A DNA stretch of 6,219 nucleotides, from contig JBFGWM010000172.1 of NCBI GenBank assembly GCA_041588495.1, positions 1-6,219 of the forward strand, written 5' to 3'. The notes under the pieces were generated by a model. That model did no database searches, was not told where the DNA came from, and saw nothing but the letters and a program-made list of their open reading frames with translations. Shown piece by piece: positions 1 to 5,931 of this stretch (within the stretch, counting starts at the first letter, position 1; each line of letters opens with the position of its first letter). Origin of the DNA: JBFGWM01 sp041588495. Lineage in GTDB: Bacteria; Pseudomonadota; Gammaproteobacteria; Pseudomonadales; JBFGWM01. Position numbers and translations under genes: made by a program.

Positions 1-2
1 GC

Positions 3-122
3 CACGATGCCCTCCTCGAACTGGAAATGACCCTGGAGGATGCCGATGTGTCCACCGCGTGGCTGGAGATCCATGACGAGACGCGGGCGCACCGTTGGCT
101 GTGCCCGGGGAAGGGCGGCTGA
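3..122 (+). CDS. 3' end of an unidentified protein-coding gene (5' part lies outside the window)
   Basis: An open frame runs in from the left edge and ends at a TGA at 120-122, giving the last 39 residues of a protein. The peptide is acidic, with several Glu and Asp residues, and ends in WLCPGKGG. I do not recognise the family. Coding use is supported by base composition: 32 of the 39 codons end in G or C, as in the genes downstream, while the competing frame that overlaps it towards 228 looks like a shadow. It points the same way as fadD and lies 98 bp before it. No terminator hairpin is obvious between them, so read-through into fadD is possible. Function cannot be assigned from this fragment. 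Confidence 0.5.
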   Translation, partial: HDALLELEMTLEDADVSTAWLEIHDETRAHRWLCPGKGG

Positions 123-150
123 GGGTTGGCCTCGGCTATACTCTGGACTC

Positions 151-181
151 TTGCGGGTGGCCGGGCGCACCCGGGTACAAT
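151..181 (+). promoter_or_regulatory. Candidate fadD promoter
   Basis: A good -10 match, TACAAT at 176-181, lies about 40 bp before the fadD start, which would give a short leader of roughly 33 nt. The best -35 is TTGCGG at 151-156, but the 19-bp spacer is long. A second -10-like hexamer, TATACT at 137-142, has no recognisable -35. The spacer contains a small dyad, CCGGG-N4-CCCGG (161-174), that might be an operator or may simply reflect high GC. Weak prediction. Confidence 0.35.
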
Positions 182-220
182 GCGACTGTTCGCGGCGCGC
201 GCCAACGAGGAGAACATGTA

Positions 221-1906
221 ATGAGTGATCATTTCTGGTCAGACAAGTATCCACCGAACGTACCCCTGGACATCGATCCGGACGCCTACCCGAACCTGAT
301 GGCGGTGTTCGACGAATCCATCCGCAAGTTCGGTGACAAGCCTGCTTACTCGAATTTCGGGGTGACGATCACCTACAACGAACTGGACCAGTTGAGTTCC
401 GATTTCGCGGCATTCATCCAGCACGAGACCAATCTCAAGGAGGGCGACCGCATCGCCCTGCAGATGCCCAACCTGATCCAGTACGGCATCGCCATTTTCG
501 GCGCCCTCAAGGCGGGGCTGACGGTGGTCAACACCAACCCCCTGTACACCGAGCGCGAAATGGAGCACCAGTTCAACGACTCCGGGGCCAAGGCCCTGGT
601 GGTGCTGGAGAACCTGTGCGACACCGTGGCCAAGGTGCTGCCGCGCACCCCGGTGGAAACCGTCATCATCACGCGCCTGTTCGACATGGAGGCGCCTTTG
701 ATGCGCGCGGTGAAGAACAGCGCCGTGAAGTACGTGAAAAAGATGGTGCCCGATTACGAGATCCCGATGTCGATCCGTTTCACCAAGGCCCTCAAGAAGG
801 GGCGCAAATACCGGCCGAACATCATCAAGGCCAACCCGGACGACGTGGCGGTGCTGCAGTACACGGGCGGCACCACGGGGGTCGCCAAGGGCGCCATGCT
901 GACCCATCGCAACCTGGTGGCCAACATGCTGCAGATCAAGGCGATGCTTGATCCGCACCTGGAGGAAGGTCGCGAGGTGATGATTGCGCCCCTGCCGATG
1001 TACCACATCTACTGCTTCACCGTGTGCTGCATGTGCATGATGGCAGTCGGCGCGCAGGTGGTGCTGATCACCAATCCCCGCGACATCCCCGGTTTCGTCA
1101 AGGAGCTGGAGCAGTACAAGTTCACCCTGTTCGCCGGGCTCAACACCCTGTTCGTGGCCCTGTGCAACAACGAGGATTTACGCAGGCTGGACTTCAGCCA
1201 GCTGAAACTGACCACTTCCGGGGGCATGGCCCTGCAGCACGCGGTGGCCGACGAGTGGAAGGAAGTGACCGGCTGCGAGATCTGCGAGTGCTACGGCATG
1301 ACCGAGACCTCCCCGGGCGCCACCGTGAACCCCCTCGAGAAGATCCAGATCGGCACCATCGGCATCCCGGTGCCCTCGACCCTGTTGAAGGTGATCGACG
1401 GCGAGGGGAAGGACATCCCCCTCGGTTCCGACCAGCCCGGCGAGCTGTGCGTCCAGGGGCCCCAGGTCATGAAGGGTTACTGGCAGCGTCCCGAGGAAAC
1501 CGCCAAGACCATGACCGACGACGGCTGGCTGAAGACCGGCGACATCGCCGTGATCCAGCCCGACGGTTACGCGAAGATCGTCGATCGCGCCAAGGACATG
1601 ATCATCGTGTCCGGATTCAACGTGTATCCCAACGAGGTCGAGGACGTGGTGGCCTCGCACCCGGATGTACTGGAGTGCGCGGCGATCGGGGTGCCGGACG
1701 AGAAAAGCGGCGAGGCGGTGAAAGTGTTCGCGGTCTCCAAGAACGCCTCGCTGACCGAGGAAGCCCTGCGCAGTTTCTGCAAGGAGAACCTCACCGGGTA
1801 CAAGGTGCCCAAGTACGTCGAGTTCCGCCAGGAACTGCCGAAGACCAACGTCGGCAAGATCCTGCGTCGCGAACTCCGCGACGAGGAGCTCAAGAAAAGC
1901 GCCTGA
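221..1906 (+). CDS. fadD: Long-chain fatty acid--CoA ligase (FadD)
   Basis: Activates free long-chain fatty acids with ATP and CoA to acyl-CoA at the inner face of the cytoplasmic membrane, the entry step to beta-oxidation. The 561-residue product has the usual FadD length. Adenylate-forming signatures are all present: the phosphate-binding loop YTGGTTGVAKGAMLTHRN starting at residue 214, YGMTE at 358-362, GWLKTGD ending at Asp441, the fatty-acyl-CoA synthetase signature around DRAKDMIIVSGFNVYPNEVED (from 455), and the C-terminal catalytic Lys546 in PKTNVGKILRREL. The frame stays open upstream to 95, but the ATG at 221 is preferred: it has GAGGAG at 207-212, and the family N-terminus (MSDHFWSDKYPPNV) begins there. 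An out-of-frame ATG-TAA at 216-221 overlaps the start codon. An intrinsic terminator follows, so it is probably monocistronic or the end of an operon. Function is well supported; exact chain-length preference is not. Confidence 0.96.
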   Translation: MSDHFWSDKYPPNVPLDIDPDAYPNLMAVFDESIRKFGDKPAYSNFGVTITYNELDQLSSDFAAFIQHETNLKEGDRIALQMPNLIQYGIAIFGALKAGLTVVNTNPLYTEREMEHQFNDSGAKALVVLENLCDTVAKVLPRTPVETVIITRLFDMEAPLMRAVKNSAVKYVKKMVPDYEIPMSIRFTKALKKGRKYRPNIIKANPDDVAVLQYTGGTTGVAKGAMLTHRNLVANMLQIKAMLDPHLEEGREVMIAPLPMYHIYCFTVCCMCMMAVGAQVVLITNPRDIPGFVKELEQYKFTLFAGLNTLFVALCNNEDLRRLDFSQLKLTTSGGMALQHAVADEWKEVTGCEICECYGMTETSPGATVNPLEKIQIGTIGIPVPSTLLKVIDGEGKDIPLGSDQPGELCVQGPQVMKGYWQRPEETAKTMTDDGWLKTGDIAVIQPDGYAKIVDRAKDMIIVSGFNVYPNEVEDVVASHPDVLECAAIGVPDEKSGEAVKVFAVSKNASLTEEALRSFCKENLTGYKVPKYVEFRQELPKTNVGKILRRELRDEELKKSA

Positions 1907-1925
1907 ACGGTCCCCGGACCCGGCC

Positions 1926-1951
1926 ACGCCCCGCTTTGTGCGGGGCGTTTT
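1926..1951 (+). terminator. Intrinsic terminator of fadD
   Basis: A perfect 9-bp stem (ACGCCCCGC at 1926-1934, GCGGGGCGT at 1940-1948) with a 5-nt loop TTTGT. The run TTTT at 1948-1951 begins inside the stem's last pair, and TCGTT follows. It begins 20 nt after the fadD stop and separates fadD from the tetR promoter. Confidence 0.85.
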
Positions 1952-1967
1952 CGTTGACCACATGATT

Positions 1968-1981
1968 AATACGGACGTATT
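1968..1981. promoter_or_regulatory. Operator O1, perfect palindrome AATACG-GA-CGTATT
   Basis: A perfect 6-2-6 inverted repeat whose right end overlaps the first two bases of the -35 hexamer TTGACA (1980-1985). The same half-site occurs twice more in this promoter. Size and symmetry fit a TetR-family dimer site, so it is most likely bound by the repressor encoded directly downstream. The binding protein is inferred. Confidence 0.72.
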
Positions 1982-2007
1982 GACATCGGCGCCGGCATGG
2001 GTATAAT
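1980..2007 (+). promoter_or_regulatory. Consensus sigma-70 promoter of the tetR-patatin unit
   Basis: TTGACA at 1980-1985 and TATAAT at 2002-2007 are both exact consensus hexamers, separated by 16 bp. Transcription would start near 2013-2015, about 45 nt before the tetR ATG. Such a strong core promoter, with operators over its -35 edge, its -10 and its start site, is the usual design of a tightly repressed, autoregulated gene. Confidence 0.9.
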
Positions 2008-2018
2008 ACGAACGCATT
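2005..2018. promoter_or_regulatory. Operator O2, imperfect palindrome AATACG-AA-CGCATT
   Basis: Same 6-2-6 layout as O1 with one mismatch (CGCATT instead of CGTATT). It overlaps the last three bases of the -10 hexamer and covers the expected start site, so occupancy should block RNA polymerase. Its centre lies 37 bp from that of O1. Confidence 0.65.
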
Positions 2019-2032
2019 AATACACATGTATT
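2019..2032. promoter_or_regulatory. Operator O3, perfect palindrome AATACA-CA-TGTATT
   Basis: A perfect 6-2-6 palindrome that abuts O2 with no gap, so the O2 and O3 centres are exactly 14 bp apart. It lies in the transcribed leader just before the ribosome binding site of tetR. The half-site differs from O1 at one position (A for G). Confidence 0.68.
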
Positions 2033-2059
2033 GAAAGCAGTCCGAAGGAGGGCAGGCAC

Positions 2060-2728
2060 ATGGGCGCAGCGGCGCGACAGGGCGAGACCCGCGAGCGGAT
2101 CACGCGCACGGCGTTGCAGCTGTTCGCCGAGCGCGGGCTGGAGAACGTTTCCATCCGGGACCTCAACCAGGCTTCCGGGGTGCGTAACCAGTCGGCCGTC
2201 TACTACCACTTCGGGGGTCGCGAGGGCCTGGTGCTGGCGGTGCTGGAGGAGGCGATTGCCTCCCTCGAGGGGCGCCTGCAGCAGACCCTGGCCCAGGTGC
2301 CGCGGGCCGGCGGTGCGCCGCGCCTGCGTGACCTGCTGGGCTCGTTCATCGGCAAGCTGGTGGAGGCCATGCAGGGTGACGTGGGGCGCTGGCGGGTGCA
2401 GTTCGTGCTGCGCATCGTGTCCGAGGGAACGACCGAGGAACGGCGCCTGCTGGCGGACACGCTGCGGCCGTTCACGCGCCAGCTCGAGGGGCTGGTGCGG
2501 GTGGCGGAGCCGCAGCTGGGCGAGGCGGAGGTCACCCTGAAGACCCTGTTCGTTTACAACACGGTGCTGCACACCCTGTCCGGGTTCGGCATGCACCGCT
2601 TCTGGCACATGCCGGAGATGGAGATTGAAGAGATGAAGGAGGTCCTGCTCGATTTTCTCGAGGGGGGCGTACGCTTCCAGGCGCGCGCCGCGCGCCATGA
2701 AGAACACGGCATCGAGCGAGGTAAGTGA
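2060..2728 (+). CDS. TetR/AcrR-family transcriptional regulator
   Basis: A 222-residue protein of normal TetR-family length. The N-terminal DNA-binding domain is clear: TRERITRTALQLFAERG at 10-26, the helix-turn-helix around residues 31-50, and the recognition-helix end YYHF at 48-51 followed by GGREGLVLAVL. The rest is the helical ligand-binding and dimerisation domain, which does not reveal the ligand. The ATG has a strong ribosome site, AAGGAGGG at 2045-2052. Its promoter carries three palindromic operators, so autorepression is likely. The stop codon overlaps the start of the patatin-like gene by one base, meaning the two are co-transcribed and probably translationally coupled. The inducer may be a fatty acid or acyl-CoA, given the neighbours; that is inference. 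No match to the PsrA or FabR operator patterns I know is seen, so I give no gene symbol. Confidence 0.93.
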   Translation: MGAAARQGETRERITRTALQLFAERGLENVSIRDLNQASGVRNQSAVYYHFGGREGLVLAVLEEAIASLEGRLQQTLAQVPRAGGAPRLRDLLGSFIGKLVEAMQGDVGRWRVQFVLRIVSEGTTEERRLLADTLRPFTRQLEGLVRVAEPQLGEAEVTLKTLFVYNTVLHTLSGFGMHRFWHMPEMEIEEMKEVLLDFLEGGVRFQARAARHEEHGIERGK

Positions 2729-4188
2729 TGATGCGTGCAAGAAGCAAGGACAAGAAGCTGCTCGACCTGCAACGGATGGAGGCTGCCCTGATCCGGGCCT
2801 GGCTGGAGCATCCGGAGCGAATCGATGAGCGCGTTTATTTGGAACTGCGCTATGCCCTCGGCCTGGCGCGCCTGACCCGTTTCCAGCCCGGGGCGGCCGG
2901 CGGCGGCCGCGCCTGCGAGGGTGACGAGGTCGCCGTTGCTGTCGATCTCGTGCAGCCCCTGCGCGACCTGGTTCATGCGCGGCTGTACCAGTCCCTGCGC
3001 CTGGAGAAAGACGCCGCGGCACGCCTGGCGGCATCCGCCCGGGTGATGGACTACCTGCGCCCGCGGATCGCCGCGGCGCGCGCCGCGATCCTCGAGCGTC
3101 ATGCCGATGACTTCACGGTGCAGGAGCTGGATGCCGAGGTCGGCATCAAGACCCTGGTCAGTGTCGCCGGTGGCGGCGGTGGTGCGGGCTATGTGTACCT
3201 GGGTGCCTGGGAGGCGATGCAGGAGCAGGGCATCGTGCCCGGCTACGTCATCGGTACCAGCATCGGGGCCCTGCTGGGCGCGTTCCGCGCGCGCCAGGCC
3301 GGCGGTGATTTCGAGCACTACATCAATTTCGCCAAGGGGCTGTCGCGTCGCGACATCTTCAGTCGTCCGCCGGTGAAGCCGAGCCACGGCATCCCGGGGA
3401 TGCTCGGCCTGCACCTGGGCGGCCTGCATCGCGAGTTCAGCCACGCCGACGGCACGCCGATGAAAATGTCGGAAATGGGCATTCCCTACGATGCCGTCGT
3501 CGGCGGCGTGCGCAAGGGCGTCTATGACCACGTCAACAAGGCGCTGGAGGTCGATCCGACGGCAGACCGTGACCGTGGGTTCTCGCGCCGGCTGGCGAGC
3601 CGCATGTGGCGGCTGACCGCCTACTTCAACCCCAAGGTCACCCGCGAGATCGTGCTCGGCGCGGACGAACTCACCCGTGAGTTCAACGTGGTCGACGCGA
3701 TCGGTTTCTCCGCGGCGATCCCCGGCGTACTGCACCACGAGGCTGCTGCCGGCGACGAGCGCATGCGGGACCTGCTCGACCAGTTGCTCCTGCGGCATCA
3801 CCTGGCCGGGATCGTTGACGGTGGGGTGGTCAACAACGTGCCCGTGCGCACCGCCTGGAAACAGGTGCAGAACGGTCGCATCGGCACCCGCAATGCGTGG
3901 TTCCTCGGCTTCGACAGTTTCCACCCGAGCTTCGACCCGCGTCACGTCTGGTTGTGGCCGGTGACCCGCGCTGTGCAGTTGCAGGTGGGTCGCAACCGGC
4001 CCTACGCCGACTGGATGATCCGCTTCGATCCCACCCTGGCGGTGCTCAACCTGCTGCCCGACGGACCGCAGCTCGACAAGGCCCGCGCCTGGGGCCGCGC
4101 CTCGGTCGAGGACTCGATGCCGCAGGTGCGCGAGGCGCTGCGCCCGGTGCCGTGGCTGGGCGCCGACCCGGCCCGCAAGGCGGCGTGA
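2728..4188 (+). CDS. Patatin-like phospholipase family protein
   Basis: A predicted lipid acyl hydrolase with a Ser-Asp dyad, 486 residues long. The patatin core starts near residue 144 with the glycine-rich oxyanion segment SVAGGGGGAGYVYLG (145-159). The nucleophile elbow GTSIG (176-180, Ser178) follows, and then the catalytic Asp364 in VDGGVVNNVP. In the oxyanion motif the usual basic residue (GGGxRG) is replaced by Ala153. About 140 residues precede the core; they are charged, apparently helical and not recognised. No signal peptide or clear membrane segment is visible, so it is probably cytoplasmic or peripheral to the inner membrane. Starts at GTG 2725, ATG 2728 and ATG 2731 are all possible; 2728 is chosen for its one-base overlap with the tetR stop and its distance from the GAGG at 2718-2721. 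It probably releases fatty acids from phospholipid or another acyl ester; the substrate is unknown. Confidence 0.9.
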   Translation: MMRARSKDKKLLDLQRMEAALIRAWLEHPERIDERVYLELRYALGLARLTRFQPGAAGGGRACEGDEVAVAVDLVQPLRDLVHARLYQSLRLEKDAAARLAASARVMDYLRPRIAAARAAILERHADDFTVQELDAEVGIKTLVSVAGGGGGAGYVYLGAWEAMQEQGIVPGYVIGTSIGALLGAFRARQAGGDFEHYINFAKGLSRRDIFSRPPVKPSHGIPGMLGLHLGGLHREFSHADGTPMKMSEMGIPYDAVVGGVRKGVYDHVNKALEVDPTADRDRGFSRRLASRMWRLTAYFNPKVTREIVLGADELTREFNVVDAIGFSAAIPGVLHHEAAAGDERMRDLLDQLLLRHHLAGIVDGGVVNNVPVRTAWKQVQNGRIGTRNAWFLGFDSFHPSFDPRHVWLWPVTRAVQLQVGRNRPYADWMIRFDPTLAVLNLLPDGPQLDKARAWGRASVEDSMPQVREALRPVPWLGADPARKAA

Positions 4189-4194
4189 CCGGCA

Positions 4195-4240
4195 GGCCCG
4201 GGACCGCGTGCGCGGGCCGGGCCACATCCCCCGAAGTTTT
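4195..4240 (+). terminator. Weak candidate terminator after the patatin-like gene
   Basis: Seven bases after the stop codon is a strong GC hairpin: GGCCCG (4195-4200) pairs with CGGGCC (4218-4223), and CCGC (4204-4207) with GCGG (4212-4215), with a small internal loop. The nearest T run (TTTT, 4237-4240) is 13 nt beyond the stem, so it is not a textbook intrinsic terminator. It could slow polymerase or protect the 3' end instead. Confidence 0.4.
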
Positions 4241-4335
4241 CTGGTCGGGCGGCGTGGTCCGGGTCTCCGACGCGCACGCTCCCGGCTTCCCCGTGGCGCG
4301 ATCGTGGTCGCGGCAGACCGATGTCGAGCATCACC

Positions 4336-4364
4336 TGGCCACCCGCGTGGGCCCGCAAAATAAT
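4336..4364 (+). promoter_or_regulatory. Candidate promoter of the ketoacyl synthase III gene
   Basis: The GC-rich gap is broken by an AT island at 4357-4369. The best pair is TGGCCA (4336-4341), 17 bp, AATAAT (4359-4364); TAATAT at 4361 and TATATG at 4364 are alternative -10 elements. Transcription would start near 4371. A small palindrome, TGGAC-TG-GTCCA (4375-4386), lies just past that point and could be an operator or a leader hairpin. No copy of the AATACR operator is present here. Confidence 0.35.
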
Positions 4365-4408
4365 ATATGCTTGGTGGACTGGTCCAGGCGCATCCGGAGG
4401 GACAGGGC

Positions 4409-5527
4409 ATGACCGCGGTGATTACCGGTTCGGGGTTGTACACGCCACCCAATTCGATCTCCAACGAGGAACTCGTCGAGAGCTTTAACGCCTGGGTCCG
4501 CAAGTTCAATTCCGAACACGCCGCCGAGATCGACGCCGGGGACAAGCAGCCGATGGAGGAATCCAGCGTCGAGTTCATCGAGAAGGCCTCCGGCATCAAG
4601 AGCCGCTTCGTCATGGACAAGGAAGGCATTCTCGATGTCGACCGCATGTGTCCGCACATTCCCGAACGACCCAACGAGGAACCCTCGGTGCAGTGTGAAA
4701 TGGCGGTGGCGGCTGCCAGGGAGGCCCTCGAGCGCGCCGGGCGCAGCGCCGCGGACATCGATTTCGTGGTGGTGGCCTGCTCCAACCTGCAACGCGCCTA
4801 TCCCGCCATGGCGGTGGAGATCCAGGCGGCCCTGGAGATCGAGGGTTTCGCCTACGACATGAACGTGGCGTGTTCCTCCGCCACCTTCGGCATCCAGGCG
4901 GCGGTGAACGCGGTGGAGAACGGTGCGGCCCGCGCGGCGCTGGTGATCAGCCCGGAGATCTGTTCAGGGCATCTCAATTTCCGCGACCGCGACAGCCACT
5001 TCATTTTCGGCGACGCCTGTACCGCGGTCGTCGTCGAGAAGAAGGACGCGGCATCCGCGCAGCATGTTTTCGAAGTGCTCGGCACGCGGTTGGTGACGCA
5101 GTACTCCAACAACATCCGCAACAACGCGGGATTCCTCAACCGCTGTGACGAGACCGGCCTGGGCAAGCCGGACAAGCTGTTCATCCAGAACGGGCGCAGC
5201 GTGTTCAAGGAAGTGTGTCCGATGGTCGCGCAGCTGATCACGGCCCACCTGGAGTCCCTGGATATCGAGGTGTCCTCGCTGAAGCGCATGTGGTTGCACC
5301 AGGCCAACCTCAACATGAACAACCTCATCGCGCGCCGGGTGCTGGGCCGTGATCCGGAGCCCTCCGAATCTCCGGTCATTCTCGACCGCTACGCGAATAC
5401 CAGTTCGGCGGGCTCGATCATCGCGTTCCGCCTCCACCACGAGGACCTGTCCGCCGGCGACACCGCGGTGATCTGCTCCTTCGGCGCCGGCTACTCGATC
5501 GGCAGCGTGGTGGTTCGTAAGCTGTGA
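4409..5527 (+). CDS. Beta-ketoacyl-ACP synthase III, acyl-CoA-primed (PA3286-like)
   Basis: A thiolase-fold condensing enzyme that joins an acyl-CoA primer to malonyl-ACP. The catalytic triad of the FabH class is intact: Cys155 in NVACSSATFG, His297 in WLHQANLNM, and Asn330 in YANTSSAGS. At 372 residues it is longer than ordinary FabH (about 317), with extra residues in the N-terminal half. The opening ITGSGLYTPPNSISNEELVESFNAWV and the EFIEKASGIKSRFVMDKEGIL stretch resemble, from memory, the Pseudomonas aeruginosa PA3286 group, which primes with medium-chain acyl-CoA such as octanoyl-CoA and so returns beta-oxidation intermediates to synthesis. The ATG at 4409 is chosen over the in-frame ATG at 4367 because GGAGG (4396-4400) precedes it and the family N-terminus starts there. 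Substrate preference is inferred; the fold and chemistry are secure. Confidence 0.92.
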   Translation: MTAVITGSGLYTPPNSISNEELVESFNAWVRKFNSEHAAEIDAGDKQPMEESSVEFIEKASGIKSRFVMDKEGILDVDRMCPHIPERPNEEPSVQCEMAVAAAREALERAGRSAADIDFVVVACSNLQRAYPAMAVEIQAALEIEGFAYDMNVACSSATFGIQAAVNAVENGAARAALVISPEICSGHLNFRDRDSHFIFGDACTAVVVEKKDAASAQHVFEVLGTRLVTQYSNNIRNNAGFLNRCDETGLGKPDKLFIQNGRSVFKEVCPMVAQLITAHLESLDIEVSSLKRMWLHQANLNMNNLIARRVLGRDPEPSESPVILDRYANTSSAGSIIAFRLHHEDLSAGDTAVICSFGAGYSIGSVVVRKL

Positions 5528-5611
5528 CTCCTGCGCGGTTGACGGTTGTCGTTCACGGGCGTTATTGACCGATCCGGTTATTTTTCCTCGTCTGTTCCAC
5601 GGTTGTGAGCC

Positions 5612-5640
5612 TTGTGTCACCCTTCATTGCTGGCTAATCT
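5612..5640 (+). promoter_or_regulatory. Candidate promoter upstream of the EGKCG-repeat gene
   Basis: TTGTGT (5612-5617), 17 bp, TAATCT (5635-5640). Each hexamer matches the sigma-70 consensus at three positions, but these include the conserved TTG and the T, A and final T of the -10. If used, the leader would be about 200 nt and would include the terminator-like hairpin at 5707-5731. Low confidence; the GAACTT/TCACA pair just downstream is a competing reading. Confidence 0.25.
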
Positions 5641-5706
5641 TCCCGCGGGAGAACTTTCCCCGGGGGTCGCGGTCACACCATTGACCGTCCCGTGAGGGCG
5701 AGCGTC

Positions 5707-5731
5707 GCCGGCGTTGTCAGCGCCGGCTTTT
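5707..5731 (+). terminator. Terminator-like hairpin between the synthase gene and the EGKCG-repeat gene
   Basis: GCCGGCG (5707-5713) pairs perfectly with CGCCGGC (5721-5727) around a 7-nt loop, followed directly by TTTT (5728-5731). It lies 180 nt past the ketoacyl synthase stop and 114 nt before the next start codon. It may end transcription from upstream genes. If the next gene's promoter lies before it, it would act as an attenuator in that gene's leader. Confidence 0.65.
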
Positions 5732-5844
5732 CGGTCGACAACAACAGGACCGCTGGTTCGTTGAACAGTCCCGTAGAGGCCTGGTCGCGGCCCGGTCACA
5801 TCAGGCGCCGGTCGGCGCCATTGCTTACCAGGAGAATCTGAGAA

Positions 5845-5931
5845 ATGTCCAGGAAACTCGTCATGAAGCCGCTTGCGGCGGCAGTGGGTACCGCGTTCAT
5901 GGCTTCCGTTGCTGCGGTCCCCGCATCGGCG
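5845..5931 (+). other. Signal peptide coding segment of the HvfA-like precursor
   Basis: Codes for residues 1-29: three basic residues within the first eight, a hydrophobic core rich in Ala and Val, and the small-residue site P-A-S-A before A-E-N. Cleavage after Ala29 or Ala30 is most likely. This predicts export to the periplasm, where copper-binding peptides of this class are thought to act. Confidence 0.85.

Larger units (their letters stand above)
5528..5844. other. 317-bp non-coding region before the EGKCG-repeat gene
   Basis: No convincing gene is seen on either strand. The stretch holds several signal-like elements. One is a promoter-like pair at 5612-5640. Another is a possible extracytoplasmic-sigma-like pair, GAACTT (5651-5656), 16 bp, TCACA (5673-5677). 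There is a small hairpin, CGGTCA (5670-5675) with TGACCG (5682-5687), and a terminator-like hairpin at 5707-5731. The dyad GTGA-N8-TCAC (5605-5620) has the wrong spacing for a CRP site. From 5732 to 5829 I see no clear core promoter. The ribosome site AGGAG is at 5830-5834. Confidence 0.6.

Noticed and set aside
161..174. Dyad CCGGG-N4-CCCGG in the fadD promoter spacer as an operator.
   Set aside because: Short GC-only dyads are common by chance in this DNA, and no second copy supports it.
4367..4408. Upstream in-frame ATG adding 14 residues to the ketoacyl synthase.
   Set aside because: It lies within the AT-rich promoter-like island, lacks a ribosome site, and the family N-terminus begins at the ATG at 4409, which has GGAGG at good spacing.
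2554..4785. A 743-codon open frame on the minus strand, and another of 618 codons at 1178-3034.
   Set aside because: Both lie antisense to well-identified genes in high-GC DNA, show no recognisable domain and cross gene boundaries. They are composition shadows.
5604..5621. CRP-like site TGTGA...TCACC.
   Set aside because: The half-sites are GTGA and TCAC with 8 bp between them, not the 6 bp of a CRP site in this alignment, and flanking bases do not extend the symmetry.
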